From Pampus argenteus (taxonomy: Eukaryota > Chordata > Actinopteri > Scombriformes > Stromateidae): a stretch of 64,000 nucleotides of DNA. Below the pieces are notes generated by a model. That model did not search any database. It saw only the letters and a program-made list of their open reading frames with translations, and was not told the DNA's origin. Below, piece after piece: positions 38,068 to 49,580 of the stretch. The translations under genes and the position numbers were made by a program. The stretch covers positions 1,214,001-1,278,000 of the forward strand of contig CM072877.1 in NCBI GenBank assembly GCA_036937835.1, written 5' to 3'. Position 1 is the stretch's first letter. Each line of letters begins with the position of its first letter.

Positions 38068-39590
38068 TTGTTGATGGCAAACATGGTTTTGATTGAAAAT
38101 ATTGCTCCTTGTTTAAGAAAAACTGTAGTTGTCAGTTTTGGCCAGAGAGAAAGCTATTTTTACAAATGTTACAGTCAAAGCTGCAGGAAGCTCTCAGAAG
38201 TTATTTTTGGGCTCCTAATCATTAGAAATCAGTTACTTGTTGATGGCAAACATGGTTTTGATTGAAAATATTGCTCCTTGTTTAAGAAAAACTGTAGTTG
38301 TCAGTTTTCGCCAGAGAGAAAGCTATTTTTACAAATGTTACAGTCAAAGCTGCAGGAAGCTCTCAGAAGTTATTTTTGGGCTCCTAATCATTAGAAATCA
38401 GTTACTTGTTGATGGCAAACATGGTTTTGATTGAAAATATTGCTCCTTGTTTAAGAAAAACTGTAGTTGTCAGTTTTGGCCTGAGACAAAGCTATTTTTT
38501 ACCAATGTTACAGTAAAAGCTGCAGGAAGCTCTCAGAAGTGAGTTTTTTGGTCCTAATCATTAGAAATCAGTTACTTGTTGATGGCAAACATGGTTTTGA
38601 TTAAAAATATTGCTCCTTGTTTAAGAAAAACTGTAGTTGTCAGTTTTGGCCTGAGAGAAAGCTATTTTTACAAATGTTACAGTAAAAGCTGCAGGAAGCT
38701 CTCAGAAGTGAGTTCTTTGGTCCTAATCATTAGAAATCAGTTACTTGTTGATGGCAAACATGGTTTTGATTGAAAATATTGCTCCTGGTTTAAGAAAAAC
38801 TGTAGTTGTCAGTTTTGGCCAGAGAGAAAGCTATTTTTACAAATGTTACAGTAAAAGCTGCAGGAAGCTCTCAGAAGTGAGTTTTTTTGGTCCTAATCAT
38901 TAGAAATCAGTTACTTGTTGATGGCAAACATGGTTTTGATTTAAAATATTGCTCCTTGTTTAAGAAAAACTGTAGTTGTCAGTTTTGGCCTGAGAGAAAG
39001 CTATTTTTACAAATGTTACAGTAAAAGCTTCAGGAAGCTCTCAGAAGTGAGTTTTTTGGTCCTAATCATTAGAAATCAGTTACTTGTTGATGGCAAATGT
39101 GGTTTTAAATGAAAATATTGGTCCTTGTTTAAGAAAAACTGTAATTGTCAGTTTTGGCCTGAGAGAAAGCTATTTGTACAAATGTTACAGTAAAAGCTGC
39201 AGGAAGCTCTCAGAAGTGAGTTTTTTGGTCCTAATCATTAGAAATCAGTTACTTGTTGATGGCAAACATGGTTTTGATTGAAAATATTGCTCCTTGCTAA
39301 GAAAAACTGTAGTTGTCAGCTTTGGCCTGAGAGAAAGCTATTTTTACAAATGTTACAGTAAAAGCTGCAGGAAGCTCTCAGAAGTGAGTTTTTTGGTCCT
39401 AATCATTAGAAATCAGTTACTTGTTGATGGCAAACATGGTTTTGATTGAAAATATTGCTCCTTGTTTAAGAAAAACTGTAGTTGTCAGTTTTGGCCTGAG
39501 AGAAAGCTATTTTTACAAATGTTACAGTAAAAGCTGCAGGAAGCTCTCAGAAGTGAGTTTTTTGGTCCTAATGATTAGAAATCAGTTACT
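37222..39590 (+). repeat. Duplicate of 7315-9850
   Basis: Matches at an offset of 29,907 bp through the GGCCTGAAAG to GATTAAAAAT series (7315 to 37222, 8161 to 38068, 8669 to 38576). It even shares the rare TTTTCGCC change (8330 and 38237 monomers). One monomer corresponding to 9345 is missing, so the offset falls to 29,739 bp by 39421. It overlaps the 33,122-bp-offset match because the two source regions themselves share a higher-order unit. Confidence 0.85.
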
Positions 39591-42500
39591 TGTTGATGGC
39601 AAACATGGTTTTGATTGAAAATATTGCTCCTTGCTGAGAAAAACTGTAGTTGTCAGTTTTGGCCTGAGAGAAAGCTATTTTTACAAATGTTACAGTAAAA
39701 GCTGCAGGAAGCTCTCAGAAGTGAGTTTTTTGGTCCTAATGATTAGAAATCAGTTACTTGTTGATGGCAAACATGGTTTTGATTGAAAATATTGCTCCTT
39801 GTTTAAGAAAAACTGTAGTTGTCAGTTTTGGCCAGAGAGAAAGCTATTTTTACAAATGTTACAGTCAAAGCTGCAGGAAGCTCTCAGAAGTTATTTTTGG
39901 GCTCCTAATCATTAGAAATCAGTTACTTGTTGATGGCAAACATGGTTTTGATTAAAAATATTGCTCCTTTTTTAAGAAAAACTGTAGTTGTCAGTTTTGG
40001 CCAGAGAGAAAGCTATTTTTACAAATGTTACAGTCAAAGCTGCAGGAAGCTCTCAGAAGTTATTTTTGGGCTCCTAATCATTAGAAATCAGTTACTTGTT
40101 GATGGCAAACATGGTTTTGATTGAAAATATTGCTCCTTGTTTAAGAAAAACTGTAGTTGTCAGTTTTGGCCTGAGACAAAGCTATTTTTTACCAATGTTA
40201 CAGTAAAAGCTGCAGGAAGCTCTCAGAAGTGAGTTTTTTGGTCCTAATCATTAGAAATCAGTTACTTGTTGATGGCAAACATGGTTTTGATTGAAAATAT
40301 TGCTCCTGGTTTAAGAAAAACTGTAGTTGTCAGTTTTGGCCAGAGAGAAAGCTATTTTTACAAATGTTACAGTAAAAGCTGCAGGAAGCTCTCAGAAGTG
40401 AGTTTTTTGGTCCTAATCATTAGAAATCAGTTACTTGTTGATGGCAAACATGGTTTTGATTTAAAATATTGCTCCTTGTTTAAGAAAAACTGTAGTTGTC
40501 AGTTTTGGCCTGAGAGAAAGCTATTTTTACAAATGTTACAGTAAAAGCTGCAGGAAGCTCTCAGAAGTGAGTTTTTTGGTCCTAATCATTAGAAATCAGT
40601 TACTTGTTGATGGCAAATGTGGTTTTGAATGAAAATATTGGTCCTTGTTTAAGAAAAACTGTAATTGTCAGTTTTGGCCTGAGAGAAAGCTATTTGTACA
40701 AATGTTACAGTAAAAGCTGCAGGAAGCTCTCAGAAGTGAGTTTTTTGGTCCTAATCATTAGAAATCAGTTACTTGTTGATGGCAAACATGGTTTTGATTG
40801 AAAATATTGCTCCTTGTTTAAGAAAAACTGTAGTTGTCAGTTTTGGCCTGAGAGAAAGCTATTTTTACAAATGTTACAGTAAAAGCTGCAGGAAGCTCTC
40901 AGAAGTGAGTTTTTTGGTCCTAATGATTAGAAATCAGTTACTTGTTGATGGCAAACATGGTTTTGATTGAAAATATTGCTCCTTGTTTAAGAAAAACTGT
41001 AGTTGTCAGTTTTGGCCAGAGAGAAAGCTATTTTTACAAATGTTACAGTAAAAGCTGCAGGAAGCTCTCAGAAGTGAGTTTTTTTGGTCCTAATCATTAG
41101 AAATCAGTTACTTGTTGATGGCAAACATGGTTTTGATTGAAAATATTGCTCCTTGCTAAGAAAAACTGTAGTTGTCAGTTTTGGCCTGAGAGAAAGCTAT
41201 TTTTACAAATGTTACAGTCAAAGCTGCAGGAAGCTCTCAGAAGTTATTTTTGGGCTCCTAATCATTAGAAATCAGTTACTTGTTGATGGCAAACATGGTT
41301 TTGATTGAAAATATTGCTCCTTGTTTAAGAAAAACTGTAGTTGTCAGTTTTGGCCTGAGACAAAGCTATTTTTTACCAATGTTACAGTAAAAGCTGCAGG
41401 AAGCTCTCAGAAGTGAGTTTTTTGGTCCTAATCATTAGAAATCAGTTACTTGTTGATGGCAAACATGGTTTTGATTAAAAATATTGCTCCTTGTTTAAGA
41501 AAAACTGTAGTTGTCAGTTTTGGCCTGAGAGAAAGCTATTTTTACCAATGTTACAGTAAAAGCTGCAGGAAGCTCTCAGAAGTGAGATTTTTGGTCCTAA
41601 TCATTAGAAATTAGTTACTTGTTGATGGCAAACATGGTTTTGATTGAAAATTTTGCTCCTTGTTTAAAAAAAACTATAGTTGTCAGTTTTGGGCTTCTCT
41701 CGCCGAGAGAAAGCTATTTTTACAAATGTTACAGTAAAAGCTGCAGGAAGCTCTCAGAAGTGAGTTTTTTGGTCCTAATCATTAGAAATTAGTTACTTGT
41801 TGATGGCAAACATGGTTTTGATTGAAAATTTTGCTCCTTGTTTAAGAAAAACTATAGTTGTCAGTTTTGGGCTTCTCTCGCCGAGAGAAAGCTATTTTTA
41901 CAAATGTTACAGTAAAAGCTGAAGGAAGCTCTCAGAAGTGAGTTTTTTGGTCCTAATCATTAGAAATCAGTTACTTGTTGATAGCAAACATGGTTTTGAT
42001 TGAAAATATGGCTCCTTGTTTAAGAAAAACTATAGTTGTCAGTTTTGGGCTTATCTCGCCGAGAGAAAGCTATTTTTACAAATGTTACAGTAAAAGCTGC
42101 AGGAAGCTCTCAGAAGTGAGATTTTTGGTCCTAATCATTAGAAATTAGTTACTTGTTGATGGCAAACATGGTTTTGATTGAAAATTTTGCTCCTTGTTTA
42201 AGAAAAACTATAGTTGTCAGTTTTGGGCTTCTCTCGCCGAGAGAAAGCTATTTTTACAAATGTTACAGTAAAAGCTGCAGGAAGCTCTCAGAAGTGAGTT
42301 TTTTGGTCCTAATCATTAGAAATTAGTTACTTGTTGATGGCAAACATGGTTTTGATTGAAAATATGGCTCCTTGTTTAAGAAAAACTATAGTTGTCAGTT
42401 TTGGGCTTCTCTCGCCGAGAGAAAGCTATTTTTACAAATGTTACAGTAAAAGCTGCAGAAAGCTCTCAGAAGTGAGTTTTTTGGTCCTAATCATTAGAAA

Positions 42501-42800
42501 TTAGTTACTTGTTGATGGCAAACATGGTTTTGATTGAAAATATGGCTTCTTGTTTAAGAAAAACTATAGTTGTCAGTTTTGGGCTTCTCTCGCCGAGAGA
42601 AAGCTATTTTTACAAATGTTACAGTAAAAGCTGCAGAAAGCTCTCAGAAGTGAGTTTTTTGGTCCTAATCATTAGAAATTAGTTACTTGTTGATGGCAAA
42701 CATGGTTTTGATTGAAAATATAGCTCCTTGTTTAAGAAAAACTATAGTTGTCAGTTTTGGGCTTCTCTCGCCGAGAGAAAGCTATTTTTACAAATGTTAC

Positions 42801-43904
42801 AGTGAAAGCTGAAGGAAGCTCTCACAAGTGAGTTTTTTGGTCCTAATCATTAGAAATCAGTTACTTGTTGATGGCAAACATGGTTTTGATTGAAAATATT
42901 GCTCCTTGTTTAAGAAAAACTATAGTTGTCAGTTTTGGGCTTATCTCGCCGAGAGAAAGCTATTTTTACAAATGTTACAGTAAAAGCTGCAGGAAGCTCT
43001 CAGAAGTGAGTTTTTTGGTCCTAATCATTAGAAATTAGTTACTTGTTGATGGCAAACATGGTTTTGATTGAAAATTTTGCTCCTTGTTTAAGAAAAACTA
43101 TAGTTGTCAGTTTTGGGCTTCTCTCGCCGAGAGAAAGCTATTTTTACAAATGTTACAGTAAAAGCTGCAGGAAGCTCTCAGAAGTGAGTTTTTTGGTCCT
43201 AATCATTAGAAATTAGTTACTTGTTGATGGCAAACATGGTTTTGATTGAAAATATGGCTCCTTGTTTAAGAAAAACTATAGTTGTCAGTTTTGGGCTTCT
43301 CTCGCCGAGAGAAAGCTATTTTTACAAATGTTACAGTGAAAGCTGAAGGAAGCTCTCACAAGTGAGTTTTTTGGTCCTAATCATTAGAAATCAGTTACTT
43401 GTTGATGGCAAACATGGTTTTGATTGAAAATATGGCTCCTTGTTTAAGAAAAACTATAGTTGTCAGCTTTGGGCTTCTCTCACCGAGAGAAAGCTATTTT
43501 TACAAATGTTACAGTAAAAGCTGCAGGAAGCTCTCAGAACTGAGTTTTTTGGTCCTAATCATTAGAAATCAGTTACTTGTTGATGGCAAACATGGTTTTG
43601 ATTGAAAATATTGCTCCTTGTTTAAGAAAAACTATAGTTGTCAGTTTTGGCCCTCTCTCGCCGAGAGAACGCTATTTTTACAAATGTTACAGTGAAAGCT
43701 GCAGGAAGCTCTCAGAAGTGAGTTTTTTGGTCCTAATCATTAGAAATTAGTTACTTGTTGATGGCAAACATGGTTTTGATTGAAAATATGGCTCCTTGTT
43801 TAAGAAAAACTATAGTTGTCAGTTTTGGGCCTCTCTCGCCGAGAGAAAGCTATTTTTACAAATGTTACAGTAAAAGCTGAAGGAAACTCTCACAAGTGAG
43901 TTTT
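42801..43904 (+). repeat. 534-bp spaced B trimers
   Basis: The combined variant AGTGAAAGCTGAAGG with CTCACAAGTGAG occurs at 42801 and 43335, and a close form (AGTAAAAGCTGAAGG with CTCACAAG) at 43869. Spacing is 534 bp each time, exactly three 178-bp monomers. An 890-bp (five-monomer) spacing links 41911 to 42801 and the CTTATCTCGCC monomers at 42051 and 42941. B monomers thus have their own higher-order organisation. Confidence 0.78.
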
Positions 43905-44111
43905 TTGGTCCTAATCATTTGAAATCAGTTACTTGTTGATGGCAAACATGGTTTTGATTGAAAATATGGCTCCTTGTTTAAGAAAAACTATAGTTGTCAG
44001 TTTTGGCCTTCTCTCGCCGAGAGAAAGCTATTTTTTACAAATGTTACAGTAAAAGCTGCAGGAAGCTCTCAGAAGTGAGTTTTTTGGTCCTAATCATTAG
44101 AAATTAGTGAC

Positions 44112-44824
44112 TTGTTGATGGCAAACATGGTTTTGATTGAAAATATGCCTCCCTGTTTAAGAAAAACTATAGTTGTCAGTTTTGGGCTTATCTCGCCGAG
44201 AGAAAGCTATTTTTACAAATGTTACAGTAAAAGCTGCAGGAAGCTCTCAGATGTGAGTTTTTTGGTCCTAATCATTAGAAATTAGTTACTTGTTGATGGC
44301 AAACATGGTTTTGATTGAAAATATGGCTCCTTGTTTAAGAAAAACTATAGTTGTCAGTTTTGGGCTTCCCTCGCCCAGAGAAAGCTTTTTTTTACAAATG
44401 TTACAGTAAAAGCTGCAGGAAGCTCTCAGAAGTGAGTTTTTTGGTCCTAATCATTAGAATCTAGTTACTTGTTGATGGCAAACATGGTTTTGATTGAAAA
44501 TATGCCTCCCTGTTTAAGAAAAACTATAGTTGTCAGTTTTGGGCTTATCTCGCCGAGAGAAAGCTATTTTTACAAATGTTACAGTAAAAGCTGCAGGAAG
44601 CTCTCAGATGTGAGTTTTTTGGTCCTAATCATTAGAAATTAGTTACTTGTTGATGGCAAACATGGTTTTGATTGAAAATATGGCTCCCTGTTTAAGAAAA
44701 ACTATAGTTGTCAGTTTTGGGCTTATCTCGCCGAGAGAAAGCTATTTTTACAAATGTTACAGTAAAAGCTGCAGGAAGCTCTCAGAAGTGAGTTTTTTGG
44801 TCCTAATCTTTAGAAATTACTTAC
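44112..44824 (+). repeat. B dimer duplication (356 bp)
   Basis: Monomers with ATGCCTCCCTG, CTTATCTCGCC and CTCAGATGTGAG start at 44112 and again at 44468, separated by a differently marked B monomer. The spacing of 356 bp is two B monomers. A third, related monomer at 44647 keeps CTTATCTCGCC and GGCTCCCTG but has TATGGCT and CAGAAGTGAG. Confidence 0.75.
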
Positions 44825-45849
44825 TTGTTGATGGCAAACATGGTTTTGATTGAAAATATTGCTCCTTGTTTATGAAAAACTATAGTTGTCAGTTTTGGGA
44901 TTCTCTCGCCGAGAGAAAGCTATTTTTACAAATGTTACAGTAAAAGCTGCAGGAAGCTCTCAGAAGTGAGTTTTTTAGTCCTAATCATTAGAAATTAGTT
45001 ACTTGTTGATGGCAAACATGGTTTTGATTGAAAATATGGCTCCCTGTTTAAGAAAAACTGTAGTTGTCAGTTTTGGCCTGAGAGAAAGCTATTTTTACAA
45101 ATGTTACAGTAAAAGCTGCAGGAAGCTCTCAGAAGTTTTTTTTTTGGGCTCCTAATCATTAGAAATCAGTTACTTGTTGATGGCAAACATGGTTTTGATT
45201 GAAAATATTGCTCCTTGTTTAAGAAAAACTGTAGTTGTCAGTTTTGGCCTGAGAGAAAGCTATTTTTACAAATGTTACAGTAAAAGCTGCAGGAAGCTCT
45301 CAGAAGTTATTTTTGGGCTCCCAATCATTAGAAATCAGTTACTTGTTGATGGCAAACATGGTTTTGATTGAAAATATTGCTCCTTGTTTAAGAAAAACTG
45401 TAGTTGTCAGTTTTGGCCTGAGACAAAGCTATTTTTACAAATGTTACAGTAAAAGCTGCAGGAAGCTCTCAGAAGTGAGTTTTTTGGTCCTAATCATTAG
45501 AAATCAGTTACTTGTTGATGGCAAACATGGTTTTGATTGAAAATATTGCTCCTTGTTTAAGAAAAACTGTAGTTGTCAGTTTTGGCCTGAGAGAAAGCTA
45601 TTTTTACAAATGTTACAGTAAAAGCTGCAGGAAGCTCTCAGAAGTTTTTTTTGGGCTCCTAATCATTAGAAATCAGTTACTTGTTGATGGCAAACATGGT
45701 TTTGATTGAAAATATTGCTCCTTGTTTAAGAAAAACTGTAGTTGTCAGTTTTGGCCTGAGACAAAGCTATTTTTACAAATGTTACAGTAAAAGCTGCAGG
45801 AAGCTCTCAGAAGTGAGTTTTTTGGTCCTAATCATTATAAATCAGTTAC

Positions 45850-48215
45850 TTGTTGATGGCAAACATGGTTTTGATTGAAAATATTGCTCCTTGTTTAAGA
45901 AAAACTGTAGTTATCAGTTTTGGCCAGAGAGAAAGCTATTTTTACAAATGTTACAGTAAAAGCTGCAGGAAGCTCTCAGAAGTGAGTTTTTTGGTCCTAA
46001 TCATTAGAAATCAGTTACTTGTTGATGGCAAACATGGTTTTGATTGAAAATATTGCTCCTTGTTTAAGAAAAACTGTAGTTGTCAGTTTTGGCCTGAGAG
46101 AAAGCTATTTTTACAAATGTTACAGTAAAAGCTGCAGGAAGCTCTCAGAAGTGAGTTTTTTTGGTCCTAATCATCAGAAATCAGTTACTTGTTGATGGCA
46201 AACATGGTTTTGATTGAAAATATTGCTCCTTGTTTAAGCAAAACTGTAGTTGTCAGTTTTGGCCTGAGACAAAGCTGTTTTTACAAATGTTACAGTAAAA
46301 GCTGCAGGAAGCTCTCAGAAGTGAGTTTTTTGGTCCTAATCATTATAAATCAGTTACTTGTTGATGGCAAACATGGTTTTGATTGAAAATATTGCCCCTT
46401 GTTTAATAAAAACTGTAGTTGTCAGTTTTGGCCTGAGAGAAAGCTATTTTTACAAATGTTACAGTAAAAGCTGCAGGAAGCTCTCAGAAGTGAGTTTTTT
46501 GGTCCTAATCATTATAACTCAGTTACTTGTTGATGGCAAACATGGTTTTGATTGAAAATATTGCTCCTTGTTTAAGAAAAACTGTAGTCAGTTTTGGCCT
46601 GAGACAAAGCTGTTTTTACAAATGTTACAGTAAAAGCTGCAGGAAGCTCTCAGAAGTGAGTTTTTTGGTCCTAATCATTATAAATCAGTTACTTGTTGAT
46701 GGCAAACATGGTTTTGATTGAAAATATTGCCCCTTGTTTAATAAAAACTGTAGTTGTCAGTTTTGGCCTGAGAGAAAGCTATTTTTACAAATGTTACAGT
46801 AAAAGCTGCAGGAAGCTCTCAGAAGTGAGTTTTTTGGTCCTAATCATTAGAAATCAGTTACTTGTTGATGGCAAACATGGTTTTGATTGAAAATATTGCT
46901 CCTTGTTTAAGAAAAATTGTAGTTGTCAGTTTTGGCCTGAGAGAAAGCTATTTTTACAAATGTTACAGTAAAAGCTGCAGGAAGCTCTCAGAAGTGAGTT
47001 TTTTGGTCCTAATCATTAGAAATCAGTTACTTGTTGATGGCAAACATGGTTTTGATTGAAAATATTGCTCCTTGTTTAAGAAAAACTGTAGTTGTCAGTT
47101 TTGGCCTGAGAGAAAGCTATTTTTACAATTGTTACAGTAAAAGCTGCAGGAAGCTCTCAGAAGTTTTTTTTTGGGCTCCTAATCATTAGAAATCAGTTAC
47201 TTGTTGATGGCAAACATGGTTTTGATTGAAAATATTGCTCCTTGTTTAAGAAAAACTGTAGTTGTCAGTTTTGGCCTGAGAGAAAGCTATTTTTACAAAT
47301 GTTACAGTAAAAGGTGCAGGAAGATCTCAGAAGTTATTTTTGGGCTCCTAATCATTAGAAATCAGTTACTTGTTGATGGCAAACATGGTTTTGATTGAAA
47401 ATATTGCTCCTTGTTTAAGAAAAACTGTAGTTGTCAGTTTTGGCCTGAGACAAAGCTATTTTTACCAATGTTACAGTAAAAGCTGCAGGAAGCTCTCAGA
47501 AGTGAGTTTTTTGGTCCTAATCATTAGAAATCAGTTACTTGTTGATGGCAAACATGGTTTTGATTGAAAATATTGCTCCTTGTTTAAGAAAAACTGTAGT
47601 TGTCAGTTTTGGCCTGAGACAAAGTTATTTTTACAAATGTTACAGTAAAAGCTGCAGGAAGCTCTCACAAGTGAGTTTTTTTGGTCCTAATCATTAGAAA
47701 TCAGTTACTTGTTGATGGCAAACATGGTTTTGATTGAAAATATTGCTCCTTGTTTAAGAAAAACTGTAGTTGTCAGTTTTGGCCTGAAAGAAAGCTATTT
47801 TTACAAATGTTACAGTAAAAGCTGCAGGAAGCTCTCAGAAGTTATTTTTGGGCTCCTAATCATTAGAAATCAGTTACTTGTTGATGGCAAACATGGTTTT
47901 GATTGAAAATATTGCTCCTTGTTTAAGAAAACCTGTAGTTGTCAGTTTTGGCCTGAGACAAAGCTATTTTTACAAATGTTACAGTAAAAGCTGCAGGAAG
48001 CTCTCAGAAGTGAGTTTTTTGGTCCTAATCATTAGAAATCAGTTACTTGTTGATGGCAAACATGGTTTTGATTGAAAATATTGCTCCTTGTTTAAGAAAA
48101 ACTGTAGTTGTCAGTTTTGGCCTGAGAGAAAGCTATTTTTACAAATGTTACAGTAAAAGCTGCAGGAAGCTCTCAGAAGTTTTTTTTGGGCTCCTAATCA
48201 TTAGAAATCAGTTAC
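45850..48215 (+). repeat. 3.4-3.7 kb duplication, copy 1
   Basis: Matches 49581-51611. The offset is 3,731 bp at the start (45850 to 49581, 46189 to 49920). It is 3,396 bp after 46862 (47201 to 50597, 47709 to 51105, 48047 to 51443), because this copy carries two extra monomers at 46527-46861 (335 bp). The first of these is 166 bp, from a 3-bp loss giving ACTGTAGTCAG. Shared private changes include GTTATCAG and ACAATTGTTACAG. Confidence 0.86.
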
Positions 48216-48893
48216 TTGTTGATGGCAAACATGGTTTTGATTGAAAATATTGCTCCTTGTTTAAGAAAAACTGTAGTTGTCAGTTTTGGCCTGAGACAAA
48301 GCTATTTTTTACAAATGTTACAGTAAAAGCTGCAGGAAGCTCTCAGAAGTGAGTTTTTTGGTCCTAATCATTATAAATCAGTTACTTGTTGATGGCAAAC
48401 ATGGTTTTGATTGAAAATATTGCCCCTTGTTTAAGAAAAACTGTAGTTGTCAGTTTTGGCCTGAGAGAAAGCTATTTTTACAAATGTTACAGTAAAAGCT
48501 GCAGGAAGCTCTCAGAAGTGAGTTTTTTGGTCCTAATCATTAGAAATCAGTTACTTGTTGATGGCAAACATGGTTTTGATTGAAAATATTGCTCCTTGTT
48601 TAAGAAAAACTGTAGTTGTCAGTTTTGGCCAGAGAGAAAGCTATTTTTACAAATGTTACAGTCAAAGCTGCAGGAAGCTCTCAGAAGTTATTTTTGGGCT
48701 CCTAATCATTAGAAATCAGTTACTTGTTGATGGCAAACATGGTTTTGATTGAAAATATTGCTCCTTGTTTAAGAAAAACTGTAGTTGTCAGTTTTGGCCT
48801 GAGACAAAGCTATTTTTTACCAATGTTACAGTAAAAGCTGCAGGAAGCTCTCAGAAGTGAGTTTTTTGGTCCTAATCATTAGAAATCAGTTAC

Positions 48894-49071
48894 TTGTTGA
48901 TGGCAAACATGGTTTTGATTAAAAATATTGCTCCTTGTTTATGAAAAACTATAGTTGTCAGTTTTGGGCTTCTCTCGCCGAGAGAAAGCTATTTTTACAA
49001 ATGTTACAGTAAAAGCTGAAGGAAGCTCTCAGAAGTGAGTTTTTTAGTCCTAATCATTAGAAATTAGTTAC
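48894..49071 (+). repeat. Hybrid B-length monomer inside A domain 4
   Basis: The left part reads as the A variant GATTAAAAATATTGCTCC. From TTGTTTATGAAAAACTATAG on it is B, with the perfect TTCTCTCGCCGAGAGAA palindrome, GCTGAAGG and TTTTTTAGTCC. The right part matches the end of B domain 3 (44825 monomer, TTTATGAAAAAC and TTTTTTAGTCC), and the next monomer matches 45003. This is an intra-monomer exchange that brought the edge of B domain 3 behind an A monomer. Confidence 0.85.
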
Positions 49072-49580
49072 TTGTTGATGGCAAACATGGTTTTGATTGA
49101 AAATATGGCTCCCTGTTTAAGAAAAACTGTAGTTGTCAGTTTTGGCCTGAGAGAAAGCTATTTTTACAAATGTTACAGTAAAAGCTGCAGGAAGCTCTCA
49201 GAAGTTTTTTTTTGGGCTCCTAATCATTAGAAATCAGTTACTTGTTGATGGCAAACATGGTTTTGATTGGAAAATATTGCTCCTTGTTTAAGAAAAACTG
49301 TAGTTGTCAGTTTTGGCCTGAGACAAAGCTATTTTTACAAATGTTACAGTAAAAGCTGCAGGAAGCTCTCAGAAGTGAGTTTTTTGGTCCTAATCATTAT
49401 AAATCAGTTACTTGTTGATGGCAAACATGGTTTTGATTAAAAATATTGCCCCTTGTTTAAGAAAAACTGTAGTTGTCAGTTTTGGCCTGAGAGAAAGCTA
49501 TTTTTACAAATGTTACAGTAAAAGCTGCAGGAAGCTCTCAGAAGTGAGTTTTTTGCTCCTAATCATTAGAAATCAGTTAC

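Larger units (their letters stand above)
33499..41618 (+). repeat. A domain 3
   Basis: About 48 A-class monomers. It opens with the GGAAGATCTC, CCAATG and GGCCTGAAAG series; the first GGCCTGAAAG copy (34008) has one extra T. It continues with segments that duplicate 2746-4945 and 7315-9850 of A domain 1. The last part (39758-41618) repeats GGCCAGAGAG/TACAGTCAAAG monomers and the CTCCTGG, GATTTAAAAT, GGCAAATGTGG series before passing into B monomers. No B-length unit lies inside. Confidence 0.88.
41619..45002 (+). repeat. B domain 3 (pure B, about 19 monomers)
   Basis: 3,384 bp, which is nineteen 178-bp units plus two single-T insertions. Unlike the other B domains it contains no A-length monomer. 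It has private markers: CTTATCTCGCC (palindrome left arm altered), GTGAAAGCTGAAGG, CTCTCACAAGTGAG, ATGCCTCCCTG and CTCAGATGTGAG. It is not a simple copy of B-rich domains 1 and 2. Confidence 0.9.
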
